Source: Bacillus taeanensis (GTDB taxonomy: Bacteria; Bacillota; Bacilli; Bacillales; UBA6769). Taken from it: a DNA stretch of 64,000 nucleotides. The notes beneath the pieces were generated by a model, which saw only the letters and a list, made by a program, of their open reading frames with translations, was not told the origin of the DNA and ran no database searches. The stretch lies in contig NZ_QOCW01000001.1 in assembly GCF_003318295.1 (NCBI RefSeq), positions 423,367 to 487,366 on the forward strand, written 5' to 3'. Shown piece after piece: positions 1 to 9,731 of this stretch. Numbering within the stretch: the first letter of the stretch is position 1; each line of letters starts with the position of its first letter. Both the position numbers and the translations under genes were made by a program.

Positions 1-231
1 GTTGCCATTCCTAATCAAAAAACAGAGATTGTAGAAGGCAAATGCGAAGGGATGATTACAGAGGAACCTAAAGGGGAAAAAGGTTTTGGGTATGATCCTA
101 TTTTTTATGTTCCTTTAAAAGAGAAAACAATGGCAGAAATGGATGGAGAAGAAAAAAATACTTTGTCACACCGCGCCCAGGCATTACACGAATTAGAGAA
201 GGAGTGGGATCGCCTATTGAAACAGAAGTAA
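1..231 (+). CDS. rdgB: XTP/dITP pyrophosphatase RdgB (Ham1 family), C-terminal part
   Basis: The reading frame is open from the first base of the window and stops with TAA at 229-231, so only the last 76 residues are visible. They contain the family hallmark GFGYDPIFYVP and, further on, EEKNTLSHRAQAL, which form the nucleotide pocket of Ham1/RdgB enzymes. These hydrolyse XTP, dITP and ITP to monophosphates and keep deaminated purines out of nucleic acids. The next gene, ysnB, begins about 40 bp downstream, and the pair rdgB-ysnB is conserved in Bacillus, so they are probably cotranscribed. The N-terminus and start codon are outside the window. Confidence 0.93.
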   Translation, partial: VAIPNQKTEIVEGKCEGMITEEPKGEKGFGYDPIFYVPLKEKTMAEMDGEEKNTLSHRAQALHELEKEWDRLLKQK

Positions 232-269
232 TAGTCTAGGTGGACAAGGTTGTTCGAGGAGTGAGTTTT

Positions 270-791
270 TTGGCGAAATTATTAATCATAAGCGATAGTC
301 ACGGGTTAACAAATGAACTAATTGAAATTAAAAAGCGTCATCAACAAACAGTAGATGCAATGATTCATTGCGGAGATTCAGAGCTTCCTTATAATGCTCC
401 TGAAATGAATGATTTTATTAAAGTAAAAGGGAATTGTGATTTTGATTCGAGCTATTTAGACGAGCTTACTGAGGAGATTCAGGGCAGCAGAGTGTTTGTG
501 ACACATGGTCACCTCTATAATGTAAAAATGTCTTTAATGTCTATTCAATATAAGGCAGAGGAAGTTGACGCAAAAATTGCTTGCTTTGGCCATTCACATG
601 TGGCAGGTTCCTTTCAAGAAAATAATATTGTATTTATTAATCCAGGAAGCATTCTTATACCTAGAAGAAGACCTGAACCAACGTATGTCATTGCAGAGAT
701 AGAGGAAAAGGAAATGACTGTACGCTTTTTTAATGCTGCAGGCAGCGAAGTAGAAGAATTAGCCGCTCATTATGTTGTAAAGAGCAAATAA
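270..791 (+). CDS. ysnB: Metallophosphoesterase of the YsnB/MJ0936 family
   Basis: A 173-residue calcineurin-like phosphoesterase. The metal-binding motifs appear in order: DSH near residues 9-11, HCGD at 33-36, GNCD near 58-61, THGH near 82 and FGHSH near 110. The family consists of small Mn/Ni-dependent phosphodiesterases; the physiological substrate in Bacillus is not established. An in-frame GTG lies upstream at 240, but the TTG at 270 is the better start. It follows GAGGAG (255-260) at normal spacing, and the protein then begins right at the conserved beta strand before DSH. It sits directly behind rdgB. Confidence 0.85.
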   Translation: MAKLLIISDSHGLTNELIEIKKRHQQTVDAMIHCGDSELPYNAPEMNDFIKVKGNCDFDSSYLDELTEEIQGSRVFVTHGHLYNVKMSLMSIQYKAEEVDAKIACFGHSHVAGSFQENNIVFINPGSILIPRRRPEPTYVIAEIEEKEMTVRFFNAAGSEVEELAAHYVVKSK

Positions 792-793
792 AT

Positions 794-825
794 AAAAGGA
801 AGGAGACAATCTCCTCCTTTCCTGG
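794..825 (+). terminator. Possible terminator after ysnB
   Basis: An imperfect inverted repeat (AAAGGAAGGAGA, loop CAA, TCTCCTCCTTT) lies directly behind the ysnB stop. The T-run is poor (CCTGGCTTTATA), so termination may be partial. Confidence 0.45.
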
Positions 826-917
826 CTTTATAGAGATTTTCAAAAAGAATTTGAGGGAAATATCTTATGTAAGTTTCTGATTGTTTCACTTCTTATATTT
901 TTCTTGTTAATATGGTA

Positions 918-946
918 TTGACATCTTTAATAATATAATATATATT
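918..946 (+). promoter_or_regulatory. SigmaA-type promoter for the tRNA pair
   Basis: TTGACA at 918-923 and TATATT at 941-946 are separated by 17 bp. The element is embedded in a very AT-rich stretch and ends 24 bp before the first tRNA. No other gene is available for it to serve. Confidence 0.6.
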
Positions 947-969
947 TATATATGTCGTTAGATAAACGT

Positions 970-1043
970 GCGGGTGTAGTTTAGTGGTAAAACCTCAGCC
1001 TTCCAAGCTGATGATGTGAGTTCGATTCTCATCACCCGCTCCA
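970..1043 (+). tRNA. tRNA-Gly (anticodon UCC)
   Basis: A cloverleaf can be drawn by eye. The acceptor stem is GCGGGTG with CACCCGC (1033-1039). The D arm contains GTTTAGTGGTAAAAC. The anticodon stem TCAGC/GCTGA encloses the loop CTTCCAA, giving anticodon TCC. The T arm contains GTTCGATTC. Discriminator T is followed by an encoded CCA at 1041-1043. Confidence 0.95.
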
Positions 1044-1062
1044 AATATTTATTTGATCAGTT

Positions 1063-1139
<77 letters not shown>

Positions 1140-1161
1140 TCTGAATATACATAGCATATTT

Positions 1162-1200
1162 AAGTCTTTTCTTATAAAAAGGAAAGACTTTTTTATTTTT
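1162..1200 (+). terminator. Rho-independent terminator of the tRNA operon
   Basis: AAGTCTTTTC and GGAAAGACTT form a roughly 10-bp stem (one G-T pair) around the loop TTATAAAAA, followed by TTTTTATTTTT. Confidence 0.85.
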
Positions 1201-1600
1201 CAATAATATTTATCTTATTATCTTCTTATTAAGAAAAGGAATATGTGGTAAATTACTTTGATTTTAATGTTGATTTTTTATCCGAATTATTATTTGAAAA
1301 AAATAAACATTTAGAATTTTTTATGAAAGTCAAAAAAGTTAAAAAACGTTTCAGCCCTTTTATACAAACGATGTAAACGGATTCAATATAATTAAACAAT
1401 CTAAAAAGTCAAATAATTTTTTAAAAAGTGGTTGACCATAGTTCAAAATCAGCGTATGATAGTCCTCAAATAAAGAAAACAATCAGCTGAACATAATAAA
1501 TTATAGAGAGAATGTACATTATAAAAAATATGATGTAATTCATTACTTATATAAAATATTTTTAGTATTTCAGTCATAAGTAAATGAGGGGGGAATTCCA
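1201..1600 (+). promoter_or_regulatory. ilvE upstream region with a strong sigmaA promoter
   Basis: This 400-bp AT-rich gap holds no credible gene. A near-consensus promoter, TTGACC (1432-1437) and TATGAT (1455-1460) with exact 17-bp spacing, predicts a transcript start near 1467 and a leader of about 135 nt before ilvE. I see no T-box motif and no hairpin-plus-T terminator in that leader. The segment 1201-1430 shows nothing recognisable beyond its AT-richness. Confidence 0.7.
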
Positions 1601-2509
1601 TTGAGCGAACAGTGGATCTATTTAGACGGAGAATTTGTGACAAAAGAAAATGCAAAAATTTCCGTATATGATCATGGCTTCCTCTACGGTGATGGGGTGT
1701 TTGAAGGAATTCGAGTTTATGATGGAAATGTCTTTCGGTTAGAAGAGCATTTACAACGTTTATACAACTCAGCAAAATCCATTATGTTAGAAATCCCTCA
1801 TACAAGCGAGGAATTATCAGCAATTATCGTTGAAACGGTAAAGAAAAATGAGTTGAAGAACGCCTATATCCGAGTAGTTATATCACGAGGAGTTGGTGAT
1901 CTTGGCTTAGATCCGCTGAAATGCAAAAAACCACAAACAATCGTCATTGCAGAACATCTTGCACTATTTCCAGAGGAACTTTACGAGTCTGGACTTGAAA
2001 TCGTGTCAGTAGCGAGCAGGAGAAATCGTCCGGATGTTCTCAGTCCTAAAGTAAAATCTTTAAATTATTTAAATAATATTTTAGTGAAAATAGAAGCCAA
2101 TCTAGCAGGAGTTAGTGAAGCGTTAATGTTGAATGATCAAGGTTATGTAGCTGAAGGTTCAGCTGATAATATTTTTATTGTTCAAGGGAAGACGTTAAAA
2201 ACACCTCCTGGCTATGTTGGAGCACTTGAAGGAATTACAAGAGGAGCAATTATTGAAATTGCAGATGAACTTGGCTATGAAGTAAAAGAAGAGCCCTTTA
2301 CTAGACATGATGTTTATGTAGCCGATGAAGTATTTTTAACTGGCACTGCGGCTGAAGTAATTGCAGTAGTGAAAGTTGATGGTCGTGTTATTGGAGATGG
2401 AAAGCCAGGCAGGGAAACACAACAGCTTCTTGAAGCGTTCCGTAAACGGGTTGTCGCTGAAGGTGTTAAAGTATATGATGGATTAGAAGACAGTGCCACA
2501 GTAGTATAA
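1601..2509 (+). CDS. ilvE: Branched-chain amino acid aminotransferase IlvE
   Basis: A 302-residue fold-type IV PLP aminotransferase. It transfers the amino group between glutamate and the 2-oxo acids of Leu, Ile and Val, the last step of their synthesis. Visible features are the N-terminal YLDGEFV strand, GDGVFEGIR (residues 30-38), the lysine of SPKVKSLNYLNN (K152) expected to hold PLP, EGSADNIF, and the C-terminal LTGTAAEV phosphate-binding turn. The TTG start at 1601 follows GAGGGGGG at good spacing. Its own promoter lies at 1432-1460. No terminator separates it from the T-box leader of ilvB, so read-through into the ilv-leu operon is possible. D-amino acid transaminases share the fold, but the context and motifs favour IlvE. 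Confidence 0.93.
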   Translation: MSEQWIYLDGEFVTKENAKISVYDHGFLYGDGVFEGIRVYDGNVFRLEEHLQRLYNSAKSIMLEIPHTSEELSAIIVETVKKNELKNAYIRVVISRGVGDLGLDPLKCKKPQTIVIAEHLALFPEELYESGLEIVSVASRRNRPDVLSPKVKSLNYLNNILVKIEANLAGVSEALMLNDQGYVAEGSADNIFIVQGKTLKTPPGYVGALEGITRGAIIEIADELGYEVKEEPFTRHDVYVADEVFLTGTAAEVIAVVKVDGRVIGDGKPGRETQQLLEAFRKRVVAEGVKVYDGLEDSATVV

Positions 2510-2529
2510 AACTTAATAAAGTTAAATCA

Positions 2530-2818
2530 ATGAAGAGGTAAAAGTGAAAGGAATTGGGTATCTACAGAGAGTCGGGTCGCTGGAAACCGATGTTACTCCC
2601 TATCACGACATCGCCTCCGAGTACCATTTTGAAAAGAGTTTTTAACAGTAGGAATGGTCGGGTGATTTTCATCACTCGTTATTAAAAGGACGGTTAAATG
2701 ATGATCGTTCAAGAGGCAGTTTCTGTAAGGGAACTGTGAAAAAGGGTGGTACCATGAAAAGTAAATCTTTTCGTCCCTTAGACGCAACCAGTCTATTGTG
2801 GATGATAAGATTTTTTTT
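2530..2818 (+). ncRNA. T-box riboswitch leader of the ilvB operon (apparent Ile specifier)
   Basis: The T-box core AGGGTGGTACCATG lies at 2743-2756. Stem I carries the typical AGAGAGTCGG element (2565-2574) and a 3' side ending CCTCCGAG. Aligned on the valS T-box of this window, the specifier position reads ATC (2610-2612), an isoleucine codon, preceded by GAC and followed by G. The terminator form is a 13-bp stem, AATCTTTTCGTCC (2764-2776) with GGATGATAAGATT (2800-2812), holding one mismatch and one wobble pair and ending in a T-run. In the antiterminator the T-box pairs instead with CGTCCC. Uncharged tRNA should therefore switch on ilvB and downstream genes. Weak promoter candidates lie at the 3' end of ilvE (for example TTGTCG 2451, TATGAT 2474, 17 bp apart). 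Confidence 0.92.
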
Positions 2819-2906
2819 AATGTCAATTTTCATAATTATCAGTTATAAAAAGGTTGAAACGTCCACATGTATACATTTTTAAATGAAGAATTGGAGGAGA
2901 AAGAAA

Positions 2907-4634
2907 ATGTGTGCAAAATTAAAAAGTCATGAAGAAACGAAAATAAGCACTGAAAAGAAGAATCTATCTGGTGCTGCAATGCTTGTTGAATCATTAAAGC
3001 AAGAAAATGTTGAAGTTATTTTTGGTTATCCAGGTGGAGCAGTTCTTCCAATTTATGATGCGTTATATGGAGCAGCTGTAAAACACGTATTAGCAAGACA
3101 TGAACAAGGTGCCATTCACGCTGCTGAAGGCTACGCGAGAATTTCAGGAAAACCTGCTGTTGTATTAGTAACCTCAGGACCTGGGGCTACAAATATTGTG
3201 ACTGGACTTGCGGATGCAATGATTGATTCCCTTCCATTAGTTGTTTTTACAGGTCAAGTCGGTACTCAAGTAATTGGTACAGATGCCTTTCAAGAAGCAG
3301 ATGTAATGGGAATTACAATGCCGATTACAAAGCATAACTATCAAGTTAGAAATGTAGAGGATCTACCAAGAATCATTAAAGAAGCATTCCATATTGCAAC
3401 AACTGGGAGACCAGGGCCGGTATTGATTGATATTCCAAAAGACATCGCAGCAACAGAAGGCGAATTTAATTATGAGCAGGAGATTAATTTACCTGGTTAT
3501 CAACCGACAGTATCACCAAATGTTCTGCAAATTCGCAAATTAAATGAAGCGGTACAGCAAGCGAAGCGTCCGGTTATTTTAGCAGGAGCAGGTGTTGTCT
3601 TCGCTAAAGCAAGTGAAGAGCTAAAAGAATTTGCTGAAAAGCGCAGTATTCCAGTTGCTAATACATTGCTTGGACTTGGCAGTATGCCGGGAAATCACCC
3701 GCTATTTTTAGGGATGGCTGGTATGCACGGAACTTATGCTGCTAACATGGCGATTTATGAAAGTGATCTATTAATTAGTATTGGGGCGCGTTTTGATGAT
3801 CGCGTAACAGGCAATTTAGAACATTTTGCTCCAAATGCTAAAGTAGCTCATATTGATATTGATCCAGCGGAAATTGGTAAGAATGTTCACACTCACATTC
3901 CGGTAGTTGGGGATGCAAAAGAGGCGATTCAAGCCTTATTAGCAGAAGATATGCCAGCTGCAGATTTTGTGGAATGGAATGATAAGTTGGGTCAATATAA
4001 AACAGAATATCCACTTTGGTATAATGAAGATGGCAATGTGTTAAAACCTCAGAAGTTAATGGAGATGGTCCATAAGATTACAGAAGGAGAAGCTATTGTG
4101 ACGACAGATGTGGGACAGCATCAAATGTGGGCTGCGCAATATTATTCCTTTAATAAACCAAATCGCTGGGTAACTTCAGGCGGTCTTGGAACAATGGGCT
4201 TTGGACTTCCATCTGCAATAGGAGCACAGCTAGCTGACCCAACACGTACAACTGTTGCAGTGGTTGGAGATGCTGGTTTTCAGATGACGGCCCAAGAACT
4301 AACATTGATCCATCAATTGAATTTACCAATCAAAATTGTGATTGTAAATAATCAATCGCTTGGAATGGTTCGCCAATGGCAAGAATTTTTCTATGAAGAG
4401 CGTTACTCTGAATCGCTCCTTCCACATCAACCAGATTTTGTAAAATTAGCAGATGCATACGGCATTCAAGGTGTGAAAGTAAATAATCTTGCCGAAGCAG
4501 AAGAAGTTCTAAAGGATGTTCTTCATGTTGATCGACCAGTTCTAATTGACTGCCGTGTTGCTGCGGATGAAAACGTGTTTCCGATGATTGCACCTGGTAA
4601 AGGATTACATGAAATGATTGGGGTGAAACCATGA
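2907..4634 (+). CDS. ilvB: Acetolactate synthase, large (catalytic) subunit IlvB
   Basis: The 575-residue ThDP- and FAD-dependent enzyme condenses pyruvate with pyruvate or 2-oxobutyrate, the first common step to Val, Leu and Ile. Domains are the N-terminal PYR domain with [15 protein letters not shown] and the catalytic Glu of [14 protein letters not shown] (E66), a central FAD-binding domain (about 200-340), and the C-terminal PP domain with [14 protein letters not shown] and [12 protein letters not shown] for Mg-ThDP. An upstream ATG at 2883 is in frame, but GGAGGAG (2893-2899) points to the ATG at 2907. The stop overlaps the ilvN start by 4 bp (ATGA), so the two subunits are translationally coupled. 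It is controlled by the T-box directly upstream. Confidence 0.96.
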   Translation: MCAKLKSHEETKISTEKKNLSGAAMLVESLKQENVEVIFGYPGGAVLPIYDALYGAAVKHVLARHEQGAIHAAEGYARISGKPAVVLVTSGPGATNIVTGLADAMIDSLPLVVFTGQVGTQVIGTDAFQEADVMGITMPITKHNYQVRNVEDLPRIIKEAFHIATTGRPGPVLIDIPKDIAATEGEFNYEQEINLPGYQPTVSPNVLQIRKLNEAVQQAKRPVILAGAGVVFAKASEELKEFAEKRSIPVANTLLGLGSMPGNHPLFLGMAGMHGTYAANMAIYESDLLISIGARFDDRVTGNLEHFAPNAKVAHIDIDPAEIGKNVHTHIPVVGDAKEAIQALLAEDMPAADFVEWNDKLGQYKTEYPLWYNEDGNVLKPQKLMEMVHKITEGEAIVTTDVGQHQMWAAQYYSFNKPNRWVTSGGLGTMGFGLPSAIGAQLADPTRTTVAVVGDAGFQMTAQELTLIHQLNLPIKIVIVNNQSLGMVRQWQEFFYEERYSESLLPHQPDFVKLADAYGIQGVKVNNLAEAEEVLKDVLHVDRPVLIDCRVAADENVFPMIAPGKGLHEMIGVKP

Positions 4635-5152
4635 GAAGAATTGTAACTGCTACAGTAAATAATCAAACAGGAGTATTAAATCGCATTACCGGCCTGTTTA
4701 TGAAAAGGCAGTTTAACATTGAAAGTATTACAGTAGGGCATACAGAAAAGCCCGGTATTTCAAGAATGACTTTTGTTGTAAATGTAGATGATGAAAGAAA
4801 ACTTGAACAGCTCATTAAACAATTGAATAAGCAAATTGATGTATTAAAAGTAAATGATATTACTGATCAAGCAATTGTGGCTCGTGAGCTTGCCCTTATT
4901 AAGGTTATTGCCAGTCCTCAAAGTCGCACTGAGATTACAGGCTTAATTGAGCCGTTCCGTGCATCGATTATTGATGTGAGTCGTGACAGTGTCACGGTAC
5001 AAGTCACAGGAGATTCTAATAAAGTAGAAGCGCTGCTTGATTTGTTAAGGCCTTATGGCATTAAAGAATTGGCTAGAACTGGTGTTACAGCCTTTACAAG
5101 AGGTACTCAAAAACAGGTAACAGATATTAAACAATATTCAATCATAAATTAA
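4631..5152 (+). CDS. ilvN: Acetolactate synthase, small (regulatory) subunit IlvN
   Basis: A 173-residue protein with an N-terminal ACT domain (about 3-78, beginning [20 protein letters not shown]) and the C-terminal domain typical of the IlvH/IlvN family. It binds IlvB, raises its activity and confers feedback inhibition by valine. Length and sequence are normal for the family. Its ATG overlaps the ilvB stop, and ilvC follows after 31 bp with an AAGGAGAG ribosome binding site. Confidence 0.95.
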   Translation: MRRIVTATVNNQTGVLNRITGLFMKRQFNIESITVGHTEKPGISRMTFVVNVDDERKLEQLIKQLNKQIDVLKVNDITDQAIVARELALIKVIASPQSRTEITGLIEPFRASIIDVSRDSVTVQVTGDSNKVEALLDLLRPYGIKELARTGVTAFTRGTQKQVTDIKQYSIIN

Positions 5153-5165
5153 AAAATTAAATTAG

Positions 5166-6206
<1,041 letters not shown>

Positions 6207-6243
6207 GATCTTTGAGACAATGCTTGGTAATTAGGAGCAGTCG

Positions 6244-6309
6244 CCCGCGGTTAACTTAAACCGCGCGGGAAAAATTGAAATTAGTTGGTGGCTCACATGT
6301 TGTGAGCCA
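6244..6309 (+). repeat. Two adjacent hairpins in the ilvC-leuB spacer, where leuA would be expected
   Basis: The first inverted repeat, CCCGCGGTTAA with TTAAACCGCGCGGG (6244-6269, one 2-nt bulge), is conspicuously GC-rich. The second, TGGCTCACA-TGT-TGTGAGCCA (6289-6309), is a perfect 9-bp stem with a 3-nt loop. Neither is followed by a proper T-run (AAAAATT and TTTCAATATT), so they look more like mRNA processing or stabilising structures, or a deletion scar, than strong terminators. No leuA remnant is recognisable in the 153-bp gap. Confidence 0.6.
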
Positions 6310-6359
6310 TTTCAATATTCAGGAAAGCAAGATAATAAGGCAGGGGGGACAATTACAAG

Positions 6360-7469
6360 ATGAAGAAACAAATTGCTGTACTACCAGGCGATGGAATTGG
6401 ACCGGAAATCACCGAAGGCGCTATTAAAGTTTTACAAGCAGCAGCTGAAAAGTTTGGACATGAATTTAGTTTTCAGAAAGCTTTAATTGGAGGAGCGGCA
6501 ATTGATGAAACAGGAGAACCTCTTCCAAAGGAAACTGTAGAGATTTGCCAACAAAGTGATGCCATTCTTTTAGGGGCAGTAGGTGGTTATAAGTGGGATA
6601 ATTTACCTGGTGACAAACGCCCTGAAAAAGGGTTATTGGCAATCAGAAAGTCATTGGATTTATTTGCAAACCTCCGACCTGTTCAAGCATTTAAAAGCCT
6701 TTCAAATGCTTCTACTCTTAAGGAAGAAGTAATTAATGGTGTTGACTTAATGATTGTACGCGAGCTTACTGGCGGTATTTATTTTGGTGAGCCTCGTGAG
6801 CGAAGAGGAGAAAATAATGAAGAAGTAGTAGATACGCTTCATTATACGAAACGTGAAATTGAGCGTATTATTGAAAAGGCATTTCAGCTTGCAATGCTTC
6901 GAGATAAAAAAGTAACTTCTGTTGATAAAGCAAATGTGTTAGAATCAAGCCGGATGTGGCGGGAAACGGCTGAAGAGATTGCAAAAAAATATCCAGAAGT
7001 CGAACTTGAGCATTTATTAGTAGATAATGCGGCAATGGCGCTTATTCGAAATCCAAAACAGTTTGATGTAATGGTAACAGAAAATATGTTTGGTGACATT
7101 TTAAGCGATGAAGCCTCCATGTTAACAGGCTCTTTAGGAATGCTGCCTTCTGCCAGCTTAAGTGCAGATGGACCAGGATTATTTGAACCGGTTCATGGCT
7201 CAGCACCTGATATTGCAGGTCAAGGAAAAGCCAATCCGCTTGCAACGATTTTATCAGCAGCGATGATGTTAAAATATGCGTTTGAAATGAAGGAAGAGGC
7301 AGCAGCAATTGAAGAGGCTGTAGAAGAAGTGTTAGAAGCGGGCTATCGAACCGCAGATATAGTGGAAGAAAATACAAAAGTTCTTACAACAAATGAAATG
7401 GTAGAGGTTGTCATCTCCTACCTTAGTCAAGATAAAAAAGCAGCTGATGCAATTTCCGTTAAAAGATAA
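6360..7469 (+). CDS. leuB: 3-Isopropylmalate dehydrogenase LeuB
   Basis: The 369-residue NAD-dependent beta-decarboxylating dehydrogenase oxidises 3-isopropylmalate to 2-oxo-isocaproate in leucine synthesis. Visible motifs are [11 protein letters not shown] at the N-terminus, [14 protein letters not shown] (substrate and Tyr loop), the Lys/Asp metal and substrate region around [23 protein letters not shown], and [17 protein letters not shown] for NAD. The ATG at 6360 follows GGCAGGGGGGACA. leuC starts 15 bp after the stop. Confidence 0.96.
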   Translation: MKKQIAVLPGDGIGPEITEGAIKVLQAAAEKFGHEFSFQKALIGGAAIDETGEPLPKETVEICQQSDAILLGAVGGYKWDNLPGDKRPEKGLLAIRKSLDLFANLRPVQAFKSLSNASTLKEEVINGVDLMIVRELTGGIYFGEPRERRGENNEEVVDTLHYTKREIERIIEKAFQLAMLRDKKVTSVDKANVLESSRMWRETAEEIAKKYPEVELEHLLVDNAAMALIRNPKQFDVMVTENMFGDILSDEASMLTGSLGMLPSASLSADGPGLFEPVHGSAPDIAGQGKANPLATILSAAMMLKYAFEMKEEAAAIEEAVEEVLEAGYRTADIVEENTKVLTTNEMVEVVISYLSQDKKAADAISVKR

Positions 7470-7483
7470 GGGGGGAGCAGTTC

Positions 7484-8896
7484 GTGAAACCACAAACAAT
7501 ATTTGAGAAAATTTGGAATCGTCATATCGTTCATGAAGAAAAGGGAAAACCAGCATTGTTATATATTGACTTACACTTGATTCATGAGGTAACTTCTCCT
7601 CAAGCTTTTGAGGGACTTCGGTTAAATAATCGTCCAGTAAGACGTCCAGATTTAACATTTGCGACAATGGATCACAATGTCCCAACAGTTGATCGATACA
7701 ACCTTCAAGACCAAATTGCAAAAAAGCAAATTGAAACATTAGAAGCAAACTGTAAAGAGTTTGGAATTAAGCTTGCAGACTTAAATAGCCCTGACCAAGG
7801 TATCGTCCATGTTATTGGACCTGAGCTTGGCTTAACACAGCCTGGTAAAACAATTGTATGTGGAGATAGCCATACTTCTACACACGGTGCATTTGGAACA
7901 CTTGCATTTGGAATTGGTACAAGTGAAGTGGAACATGTTTTTGCTACTCAAACATTATGGCAGGCTAAACCAAAAACACTAAAAGTAGAAATAAACGGTA
8001 ATCTTGCACCTGGAGTAACTTCAAAAGATGTAATTTTATCGATTATTAAAGACAATGGTGTTGGATTTGGAACAGGATATGTAATTGAATTTTGCGGGGA
8101 AACAATTCGCAATATGTCAATGGAAGAGCGCATGACCATTTGTAATATGTCGATTGAAGCTGGAGCGAAAGCGGGTTTAATTAGTCCAGATGACACAACG
8201 TTTGAGTATTTAAAAGGACGTCGTTACGTGCCGGCAGGTGAAGAGTTTAAAAAAGTAGTAGAAGAGTGGCGTGCCCTTGCAACAGATGAAGGAGCAAAAT
8301 ATGATTCTGAAATTTTAGTAGATGGTACGCAAATTGCACCGCAAGTTACTTGGGGTACAAATCCATCAATGGGACTTTCAATTAATGAAAAGGTTCCAAG
8401 CCCGAGTGATTTTACATCAAAAACAGATCAAAAAGCTGTTCAAGAAGCTTTAGAATATATGGGGCTTGAAGCAGGGCAGTCGATTGATGAAGTAGAGGTG
8501 CAGCATGTCTTTATCGGCTCCTGTACAAACTCTCGTTTAAGTGATTTAAGAGCAGCTGCAGAAGTTGCCAAAGGTAGAAAAGTGGCTTCAGGTGTAAGAG
8601 CAATGGTTGTACCGGGTTCACAGCAAATCAAACAGCGTGCAGAAGAAGAAGGTTTAGATAAAATTTTTACTGAAGCAGGCTTTGAATGGCGTGAGTCTGG
8701 GTGCAGTATGTGTCTAGGAATGAACCCTGATACAGTCCCTGAAGGAGAACGCTGTGCTTCCACATCAAACCGAAATTTTGAAGGACGTCAAGGAAAAGGG
8801 GCGCGAACTCATCTTGTTAGTCCGACAATGGCAGCAGCAGCAGCTATTGCAGGTAAGTTTGTTGATGTGCGTACGTTCCATAAAGAGTTTGCTTAA
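7484..8896 (+). CDS. leuC: 3-Isopropylmalate dehydratase, large subunit LeuC
   Basis: The 470-residue aconitase-family subunit isomerises 2- and 3-isopropylmalate together with LeuD. The [4Fe-4S] ligands are visible as C347 in GSCTNSR and C407/C410 in [11 protein letters not shown]. Also present are [14 protein letters not shown] and the C-terminal [17 protein letters not shown] stretch. The start is the GTG at 7484 behind GGGGGGAGCAG. leuD follows after 33 bp. Confidence 0.96.
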   Translation: MKPQTIFEKIWNRHIVHEEKGKPALLYIDLHLIHEVTSPQAFEGLRLNNRPVRRPDLTFATMDHNVPTVDRYNLQDQIAKKQIETLEANCKEFGIKLADLNSPDQGIVHVIGPELGLTQPGKTIVCGDSHTSTHGAFGTLAFGIGTSEVEHVFATQTLWQAKPKTLKVEINGNLAPGVTSKDVILSIIKDNGVGFGTGYVIEFCGETIRNMSMEERMTICNMSIEAGAKAGLISPDDTTFEYLKGRRYVPAGEEFKKVVEEWRALATDEGAKYDSEILVDGTQIAPQVTWGTNPSMGLSINEKVPSPSDFTSKTDQKAVQEALEYMGLEAGQSIDEVEVQHVFIGSCTNSRLSDLRAAAEVAKGRKVASGVRAMVVPGSQQIKQRAEEEGLDKIFTEAGFEWRESGCSMCLGMNPDTVPEGERCASTSNRNFEGRQGKGARTHLVSPTMAAAAAIAGKFVDVRTFHKEFA

Positions 8897-8929
8897 GTTA
8901 GTAATAATTTTTGTAAGGGAGGGGCTATT

Positions 8930-9514
8930 ATGGAGGCTATTACAGAATATACAGGTAAAGCAGCGGGTTTAAATCGAGTAAATGTAGATACAGATCAAAT
9001 TATTCCAAAACAGTTTTTAAAGCGTATTGAACGTACAGGCTTTGGAGAATTTGTATTTTTTGATTGGCGTTTTAAATCACCTGGAAAATTAAATGAAAAC
9101 TTCGAATTGAACTACCCGGAAAATCAAGGTACGACTATATTAGTGGCAGGTGATAACTTTGGATGTGGATCTTCGCGTGAACATGCGCCTTGGGCACTTT
9201 TAGATTACGGCTTTAAAGTGATTATTGCTCCAAGTTTTGCCGATATTTTTTATAATAATTGTATGAAAAATGGTATTTTGCCAGTTCGTTTAGATGCCGA
9301 AAAAGTTGAAGAGCTTATGAAAAAAACACGTGCTGCTGATTATGAGCTGACGGTTAATTTAAAAGAACAAACAGTAGCAGATAAGGACGGTTTTAAAGAA
9401 AGCTTTGAAATTGACCCTTATTGGAAAGAAATGCTTTTAAATGGCTGGGATGAAATTGCTGTCACTTTACGGTATGAAGAACAAATTAAGGCGTATGAAG
9501 AGCAGCGTTCATAG
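8930..9514 (+). CDS. leuD: 3-Isopropylmalate dehydratase, small subunit LeuD
   Basis: A 194-residue swivel-domain subunit of isopropylmalate isomerase. The substrate-recognition stretch FGCGSSREHAPWAL, the DTDQIIPKQFLK motif and FADIFYNNCMKNGILP are intact. It starts at ATG 8930 behind AAGGGAGGGG and is the last gene of the ilv-leu operon, closed by a perfect terminator at 9530. Confidence 0.96.
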   Translation: MEAITEYTGKAAGLNRVNVDTDQIIPKQFLKRIERTGFGEFVFFDWRFKSPGKLNENFELNYPENQGTTILVAGDNFGCGSSREHAPWALLDYGFKVIIAPSFADIFYNNCMKNGILPVRLDAEKVEELMKKTRAADYELTVNLKEQTVADKDGFKESFEIDPYWKEMLLNGWDEIAVTLRYEEQIKAYEEQRS

Positions 9515-9529
9515 AGAGAACTCTTACAA

Positions 9530-9564
9530 AATCTTGGCAGTTTATAAACTGCCAAGATTTTTAT
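9530..9564 (+). terminator. Terminator of the ilv-leu operon
   Basis: AATCTTGGCAGTTT and AAACTGCCAAGATT form a perfect stem, followed by TTTATTT. Confidence 0.93.
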
Positions 9565-9697
9565 TTAGAAGATTAAATTCAATACGATAGTTACAACTTA
9601 AGTGGAATGTATGTATATCGTTTCTTTCTCTTTAGCTTGAGCTTCAGCATTGAAACTGTTAAACTGAAAGCTAACGAAAAAGCTTTAAAGCAGGGAA

Positions 9698-9715
9698 TGT
9701 AATCCGGATTACATA
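9698..9715. promoter_or_regulatory. Perfect 18-bp palindrome upstream of ysoA (possible operator)
   Basis: ATGTAATCCGGATTACAT is an exact inverted repeat with no spacer, ending 16 bp before the ysoA start codon and overlapping neither coding region. Symmetry of this kind suits a dimeric regulator. The regulator is unknown and I recognise no named operator in it. As RNA the same segment could fold into a short hairpin just upstream of the ribosome binding site. Confidence 0.5.
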
Positions 9716-9731
9716 AGAGTGGAGCGATTTC

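Noticed and set aside
1449..1775. 108-residue ORF on - strand across the ilvE start
   Set aside because: It overlaps the ilvE promoter and coding region, and has no family resemblance.
2593..2826. 77-residue ORF on - strand in the T-box leader
   Set aside because: It is the complement of a structured regulatory RNA and has no ribosome binding site.
2825..2839. CodY-like sequence AATTTTCATAATTAT upstream of ilvB
   Set aside because: Four mismatches to the 15-bp CodY consensus in an AT-rich stretch, and it lies downstream of the T-box terminator. Too weak to call.
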